Positions 40,271 to 47,915 of a stretch of 64,000 bases of DNA are shown one piece after another; position 1 is the stretch's first letter; every line of letters starts with the position of its first letter. Position numbers and translations under genes: made by a program. The notes below the pieces were generated by a model. That model searched no databases. It was not told the origin of the DNA and saw nothing but the letters and a program-made list of their open reading frames with translations. This DNA comes from Saprospiraceae bacterium (GTDB taxonomy: Bacteria; Bacteroidota; Bacteroidia; Chitinophagales; Saprospiraceae), in assembly GCA_041392805.1 (NCBI GenBank), contig JAWKLJ010000001.1, positions 4,958,501-5,022,500 of the forward strand. The letters run 5' to 3'.

Positions 40271-42604
40271 ATGAAAAATAAAAAGACCCGTCGACTCGCC
40301 GCTATCATGTTTACAGATATTGTTGGATATACTGCCTTGATGCAACAGGATGAAAAGGCGGCGGCGGCGGTTAGAGCGCATCATCGACAGGCATTTCAAC
40401 AGTGCCATGAAACGTACCATGGTGAAATCTTGCAATATTTTGGCGATGGGACACTCAGTGTTTTTCAAAGCGGCGTGGAAGCTGTAGAGTGTGCTATTGC
40501 GCTTCAAAAGGCTTTAAATAAAGGCAAACCGATACCCTTGCGGATAGGCTTGCACATGGGCGATATTGTTTTTGATGGCACAGAAGTGTATGGCGATGGG
40601 GTGAATCTGGCTTCCCGCATAGAAAGCCTGGGCGTGGCCGGTGGGGTTCTGCTTTCTGGAAAATTAAATGATGAACTCAAAAATCATCCCCAAATTTCAA
40701 CGCAATCTTTAGGTTATTTTGAATTAAAAAATATCAAAAAGCCCGTTGAGATTTTTGCAGTAAACAATGAAGGGATTAACATTCCAGCACCTTCGGACCT
40801 TAAAAAAACGCCAAAAAAACAAACGAAATCTATCGCGGTACTGCCTTTGATCAATATGAGTGCCAACGAGGATAACGAATACTTCAGCGATGGAATGACC
40901 GAAGAGATCATCAACGCCTTAGCTAAAATCAAAGGCCTGAAAGTCACGTCTAGAACGTCTTCCTTCTTTTTTAAAAATAAAAATATTCCTATCCGACAGA
41001 TTGGCAAGGAACTTAATGTTTCTACCATTTTGGAAGGAAGTATTCGCTTGTCTGGAAATAAAATGCGGCTGACCGCGCAGCTGATCGATGTCGCAGAAGA
41101 TTTCCATTTTTGGTCGGAGACCTTTGATCGGTCCATGGAAGACATTTTTGCCGTTCAAGATGAAATCAGTCTGTTAATTGCGGACAAATTGCGGGAGCAT
41201 ATTGGCCATTTTGATATAGAAGACCACTTGGTAGAAGACCCCAAAATACCAGTTGAGGTCTATAATCGGTATTTAAAGGCCCGATACCATTTACTAAAAA
41301 TGAGCAAGTCTGATCTTGAAAATGGGCTTTCCATTTTAGAAGGTATCATTGAGGAGCAACCCACTTTCGCATTGGCTTATTTGGCCCTACACCTGGGATA
41401 TACTTTACTAGGAACACTTGGATTGGTACCTGCCAATGAAGCTTTTACCCAAGGTCAGCCGTTTCTTGACAAAGCCATTGAATTGGACGAAAACTTACCC
41501 GAGTCTCAGCTTCACCTTTCTTATATCTGTTTCCTGCAAAAATGGGATTTGTCCGGGACCTATCGGCATTTGCAGCAATCTTTTGACATACGTCCAACTG
41601 TTGAATATTACCAAAGTATGGCGTCTACCTTGGTGGCAGAAGGGAAATTCGCTGCTGCCTTAAATTTTATAGAAACGGCGCTTCAGCTTGATCCTTTTTC
41701 TGCGATTAATTTTCACTTGAAGGGTTTTATTTTTTACACACAGGAAAAGTATGAAAAAGCAATAACCTGGTTTGAAAAGAGTGTAGGACTGAAATCTAGT
41801 TTTACCGTCTCCACCTTATATTATGGACAAGCATTATTGCTGATGGGCCGCCACCAAGAAGCCTTGGTTTACTTTGAGCACCTTCCTTCGGATGAGCCAG
41901 GTGATTTGTTGAAATTGGGTGGCATCACGCTTACCTATGCAGCGATGGGGGAGGTTGACCAAGCCGAAGCTGGTATCAAAAAACTGGAACAGAAACTGCA
42001 AACGCCCTTGATGGAAAGGGCCATAAATCTGCTTATCTTGTGTCAGGCGATGTTGGGCAGGGAGGAGGCAACGATCCAACTGCTTGAGCAAGGAATCAAC
42101 TATAGATTGCCTTTGATCGTCTACTTGTATGTAGAACCTATCCTCAAGCCCCTCCGTTCGAATCTTCGTTTTCAAGCCTTGATGCGGCAAGTACTGGGGG
42201 AAGAAACTTCTTTTGGTTTTTCCAAAAGGAAATATAAAAAATCATTGCTGGACAAAAAACTGCGAAAACAATATCAGCAGCAACTTACGCAGTTGATGTC
42301 AACCGAAAAGCCCTACCTTGATCCTAACCTGACCCTTCGGGATTTAGCACAAATGTTGGACATCCCACCCAATCATTTGTCGCAATTGCTCAATGAAGGG
42401 TTTGACAAAAATTTCTCAGAATTCATCAACACTTACCGCTTGGAAACTTTCAAATCAATGGCCGCTGACCCTGCTCAGCAACACCTGACAATCCTAGCGC
42501 TGGCCTACGATAGCGGTTTTAACTCCAAAACCGTGTTTAATACTTTTTTTAAAAAGACGATGGGCATCACTCCGAAGGCCTATTGGAAAGAAGTCGTAAA
42601 GTAG
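40271..42604 (+). CDS. class III cyclase - TolB-like - TPR - AraC fusion regulator
   Basis: Four modules lie in one 777-residue protein. (1) A class III adenylate/guanylate cyclase (1-165) has metal aspartates D16 (FTDIVGYTA) and D59 (YFGDGT), and N112/R116 (YGDGVNLASRIESL) as transition-state residues. (2) A TolB-like/FlgO-type domain follows (about 187-315, SIAVLPLINMSANEDNEYFS). (3) TPR repeats span about 330-640. (4) An AraC-family DNA-binding domain ends the protein (about 680-777, LTLRDLAQMLDIPPNHLSQL, YDSGFNSKTVFNTFFKKTMG). The catalytic residues appear complete, so the protein may make cyclic nucleotide and bind DNA. No membrane segment is obvious. The final codons are repeated in a remnant at 45190-45240. 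Confidence 0.88.
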   Translation: MKNKKTRRLAAIMFTDIVGYTALMQQDEKAAAAVRAHHRQAFQQCHETYHGEILQYFGDGTLSVFQSGVEAVECAIALQKALNKGKPIPLRIGLHMGDIVFDGTEVYGDGVNLASRIESLGVAGGVLLSGKLNDELKNHPQISTQSLGYFELKNIKKPVEIFAVNNEGINIPAPSDLKKTPKKQTKSIAVLPLINMSANEDNEYFSDGMTEEIINALAKIKGLKVTSRTSSFFFKNKNIPIRQIGKELNVSTILEGSIRLSGNKMRLTAQLIDVAEDFHFWSETFDRSMEDIFAVQDEISLLIADKLREHIGHFDIEDHLVEDPKIPVEVYNRYLKARYHLLKMSKSDLENGLSILEGIIEEQPTFALAYLALHLGYTLLGTLGLVPANEAFTQGQPFLDKAIELDENLPESQLHLSYICFLQKWDLSGTYRHLQQSFDIRPTVEYYQSMASTLVAEGKFAAALNFIETALQLDPFSAINFHLKGFIFYTQEKYEKAITWFEKSVGLKSSFTVSTLYYGQALLLMGRHQEALVYFEHLPSDEPGDLLKLGGITLTYAAMGEVDQAEAGIKKLEQKLQTPLMERAINLLILCQAMLGREEATIQLLEQGINYRLPLIVYLYVEPILKPLRSNLRFQALMRQVLGEETSFGFSKRKYKKSLLDKKLRKQYQQQLTQLMSTEKPYLDPNLTLRDLAQMLDIPPNHLSQLLNEGFDKNFSEFINTYRLETFKSMAADPAQQHLTILALAYDSGFNSKTVFNTFFKKTMGITPKAYWKEVVK

Positions 42605-42631
42605 CACATTAAATTAAAACTGTCGTAAATC

Positions 42632-42789
42632 TGGACTTTTGACATTCGCTGTTTTGAAGGCGGAAATCGGAAGGTGGAAATGGGAACACGGAAAGGCTCA
42701 GGGGCGCAATTTCCCCACTTTTTAACTACCGAAGGCAGTCCCACTTCTAGCTTGGAAAACAGCGGATTACCAAAAGCGTCAAAAGTCCA
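42632..42789. mobile_element. 158-bp terminal-inverted-repeat element, copy 2 with 78-bp insertion
   Basis: It has the same ends as the element at 14192-14271 (TGGACTTTTGAC ... GTCAAAAGTCCA) and the same inner CTGTTTTGAAGGCGGAAATCG / TAGCTTGGAAAACAG parts. Here 78 bp (42670-42747) separate AAATCG from TAGCTTGG. The insertion is G-rich at the start (AAGGTGGAAATGGG). The element abuts the beta-lactamase-family remnant on its right side. Confidence 0.75.
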
Positions 42790-42791
42790 AT

Positions 42792-43124
42792 AATATTGAT
42801 AAGCATAGATTTATAACCGTCTGTGCTTCCTCCATGAATAATATAGGGTTTACTAATACCTAAATCACCCATCTCACGCTTATTTTTCTGGTCGAAAACT
42901 ACCCACCCATAACCGTAGTTGACTTTATCACCAATGCCACTTTGGTGGTTTTGCTTGATCAAATTCAAGGACACTTCTGTTAACCAACCCGGATTGTCCA
43001 TTACTTGCGCCCATCGGTTTAGGTCAGCAGCAGTAGAGAATATCCTTCTGCTCAGGCTCAAGTCTATGAATGGGTTTTCCAGCCATTGCCCCGTGGACGT
43101 TTGGTAGGTATAAGCTTGCGCCAA
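42792..43124 (-). pseudogene. remnant of a serine hydrolase (beta-lactamase family) gene
   Basis: This ~110-residue fragment reads as the C-terminal half of a class C beta-lactamase/DD-peptidase-family protein: FSTAADLNRWAQVMDNPGWL, GDKVNYGYGWVVFDQ and the KTG-like region IIHGGSTDGYKSML. Translation then runs directly into the 158-bp repeat element. Upstream an in-frame TAA stops the reading, so the N-terminal half with the SxxK nucleophile is absent. It is a truncated gene, cut on both sides. Confidence 0.75.
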
Positions 43125-43165
43125 TTTAGGTCGCTTCGATTAGCTACGACCTCGTTCAACATAAA

Positions 43166-43196
43166 CTTCAATCTGGGTCGTGCCGACCGATTGAAG
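43166..43196 (-). terminator. strong hairpin downstream of the 299-residue protein gene
   Basis: CTTCAATC and GATTGAAG form an 8-bp stem enclosing GGTCG/CGACC with a 3-base loop. On the minus strand it is followed by TTTATGTT, and it lies 22 bp after the stop of the gene at 43219. A terminator is likely. Confidence 0.6.
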
Positions 43197-43218
43197 TCTT
43201 ATTTATTGGGGGCAGTGT

Positions 43219-44118
43219 TTATTTCTTTTCTTTCTTCTGAAAAATGCTTTCCAAAATTTCCTTATGCTTGGTGTATTTGTAGAGTTCTTCGTCTTTCATT
43301 ATTGAACCAAGTAAAAGGTCTCTAATTTCATCCTCTGTTCCGCCTTCCTTATTTAGACATATTAAATGAGATAGCAAGGTATCATAATATTTATCGAGGT
43401 AATAGGATTTATAACTCTGCATTCCTTCATCTTCAATTATCACCATTTCAAAATCTGTAAAATATAAATCGGAAAATTGGTAGTATAGCTTTCCGTTAAA
43501 TTTTGGATATTTTTTGATATAGGATAAGGCCTTTGAAGTATTTGGTGGATTTACAACATTCATAAATCCCCAGATATTTGTTCCGCACAAGTTCATACAC
43601 TTTAAAAAGAAAATTCCTTTTTCAGTTTCATCTTTCAACCTGTACTCGTCGAGGTTAAAATCATTTTTGCTGAAATCGAATGGCTGATTCTTGTTGCCGA
43701 CACCTGTAAAAAGCATACCATAATAATTGTCAATTAATTCATATCGTGGAATTTCTACTAGTTTTAGGCTGTCAACCAATTCGTTTGGGGTTATCTCTGA
43801 TTCCTTTCTTAAAATCAGGTTTACTTCTCTGATAATATAAATGTTCTTCAATACAGTTTGGTCTGGAATTGATAAAAATTCTTTGTCCAATAATTTGTTG
43901 CCCGAAGAGATTGTCTGCTTAATAAAATTTGCCTCTTGTTGAAGTGAAATTGGGTACTCTTTGGCAAATTTTTTCAGGTATTCTTTTTCGGGTGTATTTC
44001 TGAACATATAGTCCTTATAAGCTTTTCCCAATTTTATCAATTCTGAATTTTCGGCTGATTGTCCAAAAACATTTACTCCAAATAGAATGGTAATCAGTAA
44101 GATGAGTATTTTATTCAT
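43219..44118 (-). CDS. secreted protein of unknown function
   Basis: A clear signal peptide (1-19, ILLITILFGVNVFGQ) is followed by a 280-residue soluble body without cysteine-rich or catalytic motifs. Features include FAKEYPISLQQEANF, a CMNLCGTNIWGF segment with two cysteines and a lysine-rich end (ESIFQKKEKK). I do not recognise the family. It is AT-rich like its neighbour at 44233 and unlike the flanking genes. The two are separated by a fold-prone spacer, suggesting they entered together. Confidence 0.6.
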   Translation of the reverse strand: MNKILILLITILFGVNVFGQSAENSELIKLGKAYKDYMFRNTPEKEYLKKFAKEYPISLQQEANFIKQTISSGNKLLDKEFLSIPDQTVLKNIYIIREVNLILRKESEITPNELVDSLKLVEIPRYELIDNYYGMLFTGVGNKNQPFDFSKNDFNLDEYRLKDETEKGIFFLKCMNLCGTNIWGFMNVVNPPNTSKALSYIKKYPKFNGKLYYQFSDLYFTDFEMVIIEDEGMQSYKSYYLDKYYDTLLSHLICLNKEGGTEDEIRDLLLGSIMKDEELYKYTKHKEILESIFQKKEKK

Positions 44119-44143
44119 GTTTTATTTTTTTCTTTAATTAATG

Positions 44144-44218
44144 CGCTAACGTGAGTGGAAATGACGGTGCCGACCTTGTGGGGGCACTGGATATTATCCA
44201 TTATCCACATTATTAGCG
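44144..44218. repeat. 75-nt fold-back spacer between two AT-rich genes
   Basis: Three nested inverted pairs are seen: CGCTAA/TTAGCG at the ends, GTGGA/TCCAC inside, and GTGCC/GGCAC in the centre. The whole spacer could fold as one long imperfect hairpin, superficially like an integron attC site, but the ends do not match the strict attC core consensus. Confidence 0.4.
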
Positions 44219-44232
44219 ATTCGTTTTATTTT

Positions 44233-44850
44233 TCATTTGATTATATATTCAAAATCCTTCTTATGGGTTAAATATTCCAAGGATAAAACCCAAATAATCT
44301 TCATCATGAATATTATTTTCTGCATTATTGGCATGTATTCCAATTGAAACCTCGAAAAATACATGTAAGCCCCAAAATAAAAAGTCAATAGAAAAACTAT
44401 TGACATAATTTTCATCACTGTTAATTTTGATTTAATCACCATTACCGTGATATAGAAAAAAATCAGGAGAGTTAGTATACTCGACAAAGTCACCATGATG
44501 TCGTGCATTGACGGGATAACAGTAACAAAACCAAATATTGTAGCTAAAATTCCTAAATATTTAATTACGAGTGAAGCACGTCTAATTTTAATCTTCCTTG
44601 CAAAATTCACGAAAAAAAAACCAAAGCTGGCAGTAAGCAATAAAACTCCAAAAATTGCAAAGGGTTTTGCTGTGTTTGCTTCTCCATTAACTGCCAATGG
44701 TCTCAGCAAATTGCTTATATAATTTTTTGTCCAATCATAGCCCTCTGAATTTACATTTTCGTAAGTTCCGCCTGGATAATAAAATGTCGATATTATCAGT
44801 AGGAAGGTTCCGATGGCTATACCAATTAGAATTGAATATTTTTTTATCAT
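44233..44850 (-). CDS. DUF998-like membrane protein
   Basis: About six hydrophobic segments lie in 205 residues (near 5-22, 65-84, 95-112, 117-138, 145-165 and 178-196). The first loop has the family-like pattern FYYPGGTYENVN and YDWTKNYISNLL, as in DUF998 proteins of Bacteroidota. Its function is unknown. It is AT-rich and is the first gene of a possible minus-strand pair with the 299-residue secreted protein. Confidence 0.65.
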   Translation of the reverse strand: MIKKYSILIGIAIGTFLLIISTFYYPGGTYENVNSEGYDWTKNYISNLLRPLAVNGEANTAKPFAIFGVLLLTASFGFFFVNFARKIKIRRASLVIKYLGILATIFGFVTVIPSMHDIMVTLSSILTLLIFFYITVMVIKSKLTVMKIMSIVFLLTFYFGAYMYFSRFQLEYMPIMQKIIFMMKIIWVLSLEYLTHKKDFEYIIK

Positions 44851-45046
44851 TCAATTTTTATTTGAGGTGCGCACTTGGCGTAGATGTTTTTATTTTTTTC
44901 TTAATGACCGCTTACATCTATGTATCCGAACATATGTCGCGGCGGTATATCCCAATATAACCCGAAACATTGGGTCAATTTTTCTCCCCATCAATATCTA
45001 AAAAGCCGAGCGGACTGCAAAGCTTTTCTCGGGCTTTCTGTGTGAT

Positions 45047-45094
45047 TCCGATGTAAAATCGGAACAAGTATCCGATGTAAAATCGGAACAAGTA
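45047..45094. repeat. 24-bp tandem duplication
   Basis: The unit TCCGATGTAAAATCGGAACAAGTA occurs twice without a gap; each unit contains the inverted pair TCCGAT/ATCGGA. Two copies are too few to suggest a CRISPR array. Confidence 0.85.
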
Positions 45095-45189
45095 ATGGTA
45101 TAAATTTCAGTCGTTCCACTACTGCAGAAAGTATCAACATTTCAGAGAAAGGAGGTTGACTATTTGAGGACGCCATCGTTGCACCTTGT

Positions 45190-45240
45190 TTTAAAAAGAC
45201 GATGGGCGTTACTCCGAAGGCCCATTGGAAAGAAGTTGTA
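45190..45240 (+). pseudogene. 3' remnant of an AraC-type regulator gene
   Basis: This 51-nt stretch matches 42548-42598, the end of the cyclase-AraC fusion gene, at 47 of 51 positions. It translates in frame as FKKTMGVTPKAHWKEVV, where the intact gene has FKKTMGITPKAYWKEVV. The rest of the gene is missing. It was probably a paralogous regulator placed before the oxidoreductase gene. Confidence 0.75.
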
Positions 45241-45372
45241 TCATTTATTTCCGTCAAACTACTTCGTTCCGATTTCCAATTCCGAACGATTCACACTTTC
45301 ACTCCTTCTACCTTTGTGGTCAGAGAACCAAAGCCATTATTTGCATTCACCAAAACATTAAAAACAAAAAAA

Positions 45373-46365
45373 ATGGAAGCGACAAAAATGAAAGCCATTG
45401 TGTACACCCAATACGGCGCTCCGGAAGTGCTGCAACTTAGCATGGTGCCAAAACCGAGCCCCCAAGACAATGAGGTATTGGTAAAGATTTATGCCACCAC
45501 GGTGACCTCCACCGAGGCTATTTTCCGCAAGGGAGAGCCCTACTTCACAAGGTTATTCACTGGCCTTCGTACACCTAAGATCAAGACCCTGGGGGAGGAA
45601 TTGGCCGGGGAAATTGTAGCAGTAGGCCAAGCGGTCACCCGATTTAAGCAAGGAGACCTGGTTTTTGGTACTGCGGGCCCCGGGTTTGGTGCCAATGCGG
45701 CGTACATCTGTATACCTGAAGAGGGGGTACTCGCTATAAAACCCATCAATAGGACGCATGAAGAAGCCGCCGCTAGTGTCGATGGTTTTTTAACCGCACT
45801 GCCTTTCCTTCGCGATAAAGGAAAAATTAGGCCGGGGCATAAAGTCTTAATCTATGGGGCCTCCGGAAGCATTGGGACATCGGCGGTACAGGTGGCCAAG
45901 TATTTTGGGGCAGAAGTTACAGGGGTATGCAGTACGGCAAATTTAGCCTTGGTGAAATCGCTTGGTGCCGATAAGGTCATCGATTATACCAAGGAGGACT
46001 TTACCAAAATGGGACAGACTTATGATATTATATTTGATACAGTTGGTAAGACCACCTTTTCAAAGTCCAAGAACGCCTTAGGTCCAAAAGGCATCTTTCT
46101 TGAAGCCGCTATTGGATTGGGGATTTTCCCTCATGTCATATGGACTTCCTTGTTTGGTGGCAAAAAGGCGAGGATTGCGGCTACCGGGTTGAGATCACCA
46201 AAAGAAAGGACGAAAGATTTACTACTACTCAAAGCGCTTATGGAGGCAGGGAAAATAAGACCGGTTATCGATAGGCACTATTCACTGGAACAAATTGCCG
46301 AAGCCCATACCTATGTTGATCAGGGGCATAAAAAAGGAAACGTAGTGATAAGCGTAAATCACTAG
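45373..46365 (+). CDS. zinc-independent MDR-family NAD(P)-dependent oxidoreductase (quinone reductase-like)
   Basis: This is a 330-residue medium-chain dehydrogenase/reductase. It has a GroES-like N-terminal half (KAIVYTQYGAPEVLQLSMVP, VGQAVTRFKQGDLVFG) and a Rossmann half with VLIYGASGSIGTSAVQVAKY and the following SLGADKVIDY. The cysteines that bind zinc in alcohol dehydrogenases are lacking, so a quinone or enone reductase is likely. I place the start at ATG 45373 (MEATKMKAIVY); the longer frame from 45202 includes the AraC remnant. Confidence 0.85.
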   Translation: MEATKMKAIVYTQYGAPEVLQLSMVPKPSPQDNEVLVKIYATTVTSTEAIFRKGEPYFTRLFTGLRTPKIKTLGEELAGEIVAVGQAVTRFKQGDLVFGTAGPGFGANAAYICIPEEGVLAIKPINRTHEEAAASVDGFLTALPFLRDKGKIRPGHKVLIYGASGSIGTSAVQVAKYFGAEVTGVCSTANLALVKSLGADKVIDYTKEDFTKMGQTYDIIFDTVGKTTFSKSKNALGPKGIFLEAAIGLGIFPHVIWTSLFGGKKARIAATGLRSPKERTKDLLLLKALMEAGKIRPVIDRHYSLEQIAEAHTYVDQGHKKGNVVISVNH

Positions 46366-46413
46366 AAAGGAGGATTTCGCTTCGTTCAATTCCAAACTTC
46401 CAATTTACCTGCC

Positions 46414-46421
46414 TATATTTG
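46414..46421 (+). promoter_or_regulatory. Bacteroidota-type -7 element before purD
   Basis: TATATTTG matches TAnnTTTG and lies 18 bp before the purD ATG at 46440, giving a short leader. No good TTTG -33 box was found at the usual spacing. Confidence 0.5.
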
Positions 46422-46439
46422 CGGCCAAATACCTGATAC

Positions 46440-47705
46440 ATGAAAATTTTGCTCCTTGGAAGTGGCGGTAGAGAACATGCTTTTGCCTGGAAAATCAGCC
46501 AAAGCCCATTGTGTAGCCAATTATTTATCGGACCTGGCAATGCCGGGACGGCCAGTTGCGGGACCAATGTTGCCTTATCGCCTAATGATTTTGAGGCTGT
46601 AGGGCAGTTTGTCTTACAAGAAGGTATTGAAATGGTGGTTGTCGGTCCAGAGGAACCATTGGTCAAGGGGATTTACGATTATTTCCAGCAAGGGGCTTTT
46701 GAAGGGGTGGCGGTGATTGGACCATCGGGTGCAGCGGCGCAACTAGAAGGCAGCAAGGCTTTTGCCAAGGCTTTTATGGCTGAATTCAAGATTCCCACGG
46801 CGGCTTATCGCGAATTTACAATTGACCAATTGGAGGAAGGACTGGCTTATATCGCCAAGGAAACGCCGCCCATTGTGCTCAAAGCGGATGGATTAGCTGC
46901 CGGTAAAGGTGTACTCATTTGTTCCTCAGTGGAAGAAGCGCAAGCGGAGTTCAAAGCCATGTTAGGTGGAAAATTTGGAGAAGCCAGTGCCAAGGTGGTC
47001 ATTGAAGAATTTTTGTCGGGGATTGAGTTTTCGGTTTTTGTAGCTACGGATGGAAAGGGTTATGCCGTTTTGCCGATCGCTAAAGACTATAAACGAATAG
47101 GGGAGGGCGACACGGGCTTGAATACCGGTGGAATGGGGTCTGTTTCCCCTGTTAGTTTTGTAGATGAAGTGTTGATGCAAAAGGTAGAAGAGCAGATCAT
47201 TAAGCCGACGATCAAAGGCATCCAGGAACGAAGACTCACCTATAAAGGCTTTGTTTTTATTGGACTGATTGTCGTAAAAGGAGCGCCTTACGTTATCGAA
47301 TACAATTGCCGTATGGGAGACCCTGAAACGGAAGTCGTTTTCCCGCGATTGCAGAGTGATTTGGTGGCTTTGTTGCAAGCGATTCACGAAGAGCGAATAG
47401 GGCAATTCAGGATAGAAAAAGACCCCAGAGCGGCGGCAGCTATCATTTTGGTGGCTGGAGGTTACCCTGAGGCCTATGAAAAAGGAAAGGAGATCACAAA
47501 CATTGACAAAACGGAGGGTAGCCTGATCTTTCACGCTGGCACCCGGAGAGACGGAGCGTCCGTGGTAACCAATGGCGGACGCGTCATCGCCATCACGTCC
47601 TATGGCACCAATTTTAAGGATGCCCTGGCGATTTCTAACAGGAATGCGGCCATCATTCAGTTTGAAGGAAAGCATTTCAGAAAAGATATAGGGTTTGACC
47701 TTTGA
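46440..47705 (+). CDS. purD: phosphoribosylamine-glycine ligase
   Basis: GARS joins 5-phosphoribosylamine and glycine with ATP, the second step of purine synthesis. The 421-residue protein has the usual opening GSGGREHAFAW (7-17), GPGNAGT, the ATP-grasp segments IVLKADGLAAGKGV and EFLSGIEFSVFV, NTGGMGS and the metal/nucleotide-site NCRMGDPETEVV. Length and motifs agree with the family. It is a single gene with its own promoter, 74 bp after the oxidoreductase gene. Confidence 0.96.
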   Translation: MKILLLGSGGREHAFAWKISQSPLCSQLFIGPGNAGTASCGTNVALSPNDFEAVGQFVLQEGIEMVVVGPEEPLVKGIYDYFQQGAFEGVAVIGPSGAAAQLEGSKAFAKAFMAEFKIPTAAYREFTIDQLEEGLAYIAKETPPIVLKADGLAAGKGVLICSSVEEAQAEFKAMLGGKFGEASAKVVIEEFLSGIEFSVFVATDGKGYAVLPIAKDYKRIGEGDTGLNTGGMGSVSPVSFVDEVLMQKVEEQIIKPTIKGIQERRLTYKGFVFIGLIVVKGAPYVIEYNCRMGDPETEVVFPRLQSDLVALLQAIHEERIGQFRIEKDPRAAAAIILVAGGYPEAYEKGKEITNIDKTEGSLIFHAGTRRDGASVVTNGGRVIAITSYGTNFKDALAISNRNAAIIQFEGKHFRKDIGFDL

Positions 47706-47846
47706 TTCTCGGTTCTGGCAAAAGGTATTTTCAGGGCAGTATTCCTGCGCATCCGCCACCTAATGACAAAATAAACAAGAGCGAAATGCGGTTATGGTAA
47801 CAATGGGCGCTAATTCTCGTTGAAATTAGCAAATCATTAACAGCCT

Positions 47847-47881
47847 TTTGGCCTTTATTAAGTAGCTTCTTAGTAATTTTG
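47847..47881 (+). promoter_or_regulatory. Bacteroidota-type promoter of the parvulin operon
   Basis: A TTTG -33 box (47847-47850) and a TAATTTTG -7 element (47874-47881) are separated by 23 bp. The parvulin ATG at 47916 lies 34 bp downstream. The spacing is a little longer than the usual 19 bp. Confidence 0.6.
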
Positions 47882-47915
47882 CGCAGTTTTTAAAAAAGGT
47901 TCAAATCTCAAAAGC

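Larger units (their letters stand above)
44851..45372. other. intergenic region with tandem repeat and AraC gene remnant
   Basis: There is no intact gene. The stretch holds the 24-bp tandem duplication (45047-45094) and a 51-nt remnant of an AraC-type gene end (45190-45240). Untranslated sequence then leads to the oxidoreductase start at 45373. The open frame through the remnant continues into the oxidoreductase, which explains why an apparent start at 45202 exists. Confidence 0.55.

Noticed and set aside
44144..44218. True integron attC site
   Set aside because: The end motifs CGCTAAC and TTAGCG do not meet the RYYYAAC/GTTRRRY core, and no integrase gene is in the window.
45047..45094. Tandem repeat as a CRISPR array
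   Set aside because: Only two direct units with no spacers and no cas genes in the window.
45202..45372. Upstream part of the oxidoreductase frame
   Set aside because: It codes for the AraC gene remnant and untranslated sequence, so it is not part of the enzyme.
46962..47759. 265-residue open frame on the minus strand over purD
   Set aside because: It is opposite purD, whose motifs are certain, and its translation shows no family pattern.
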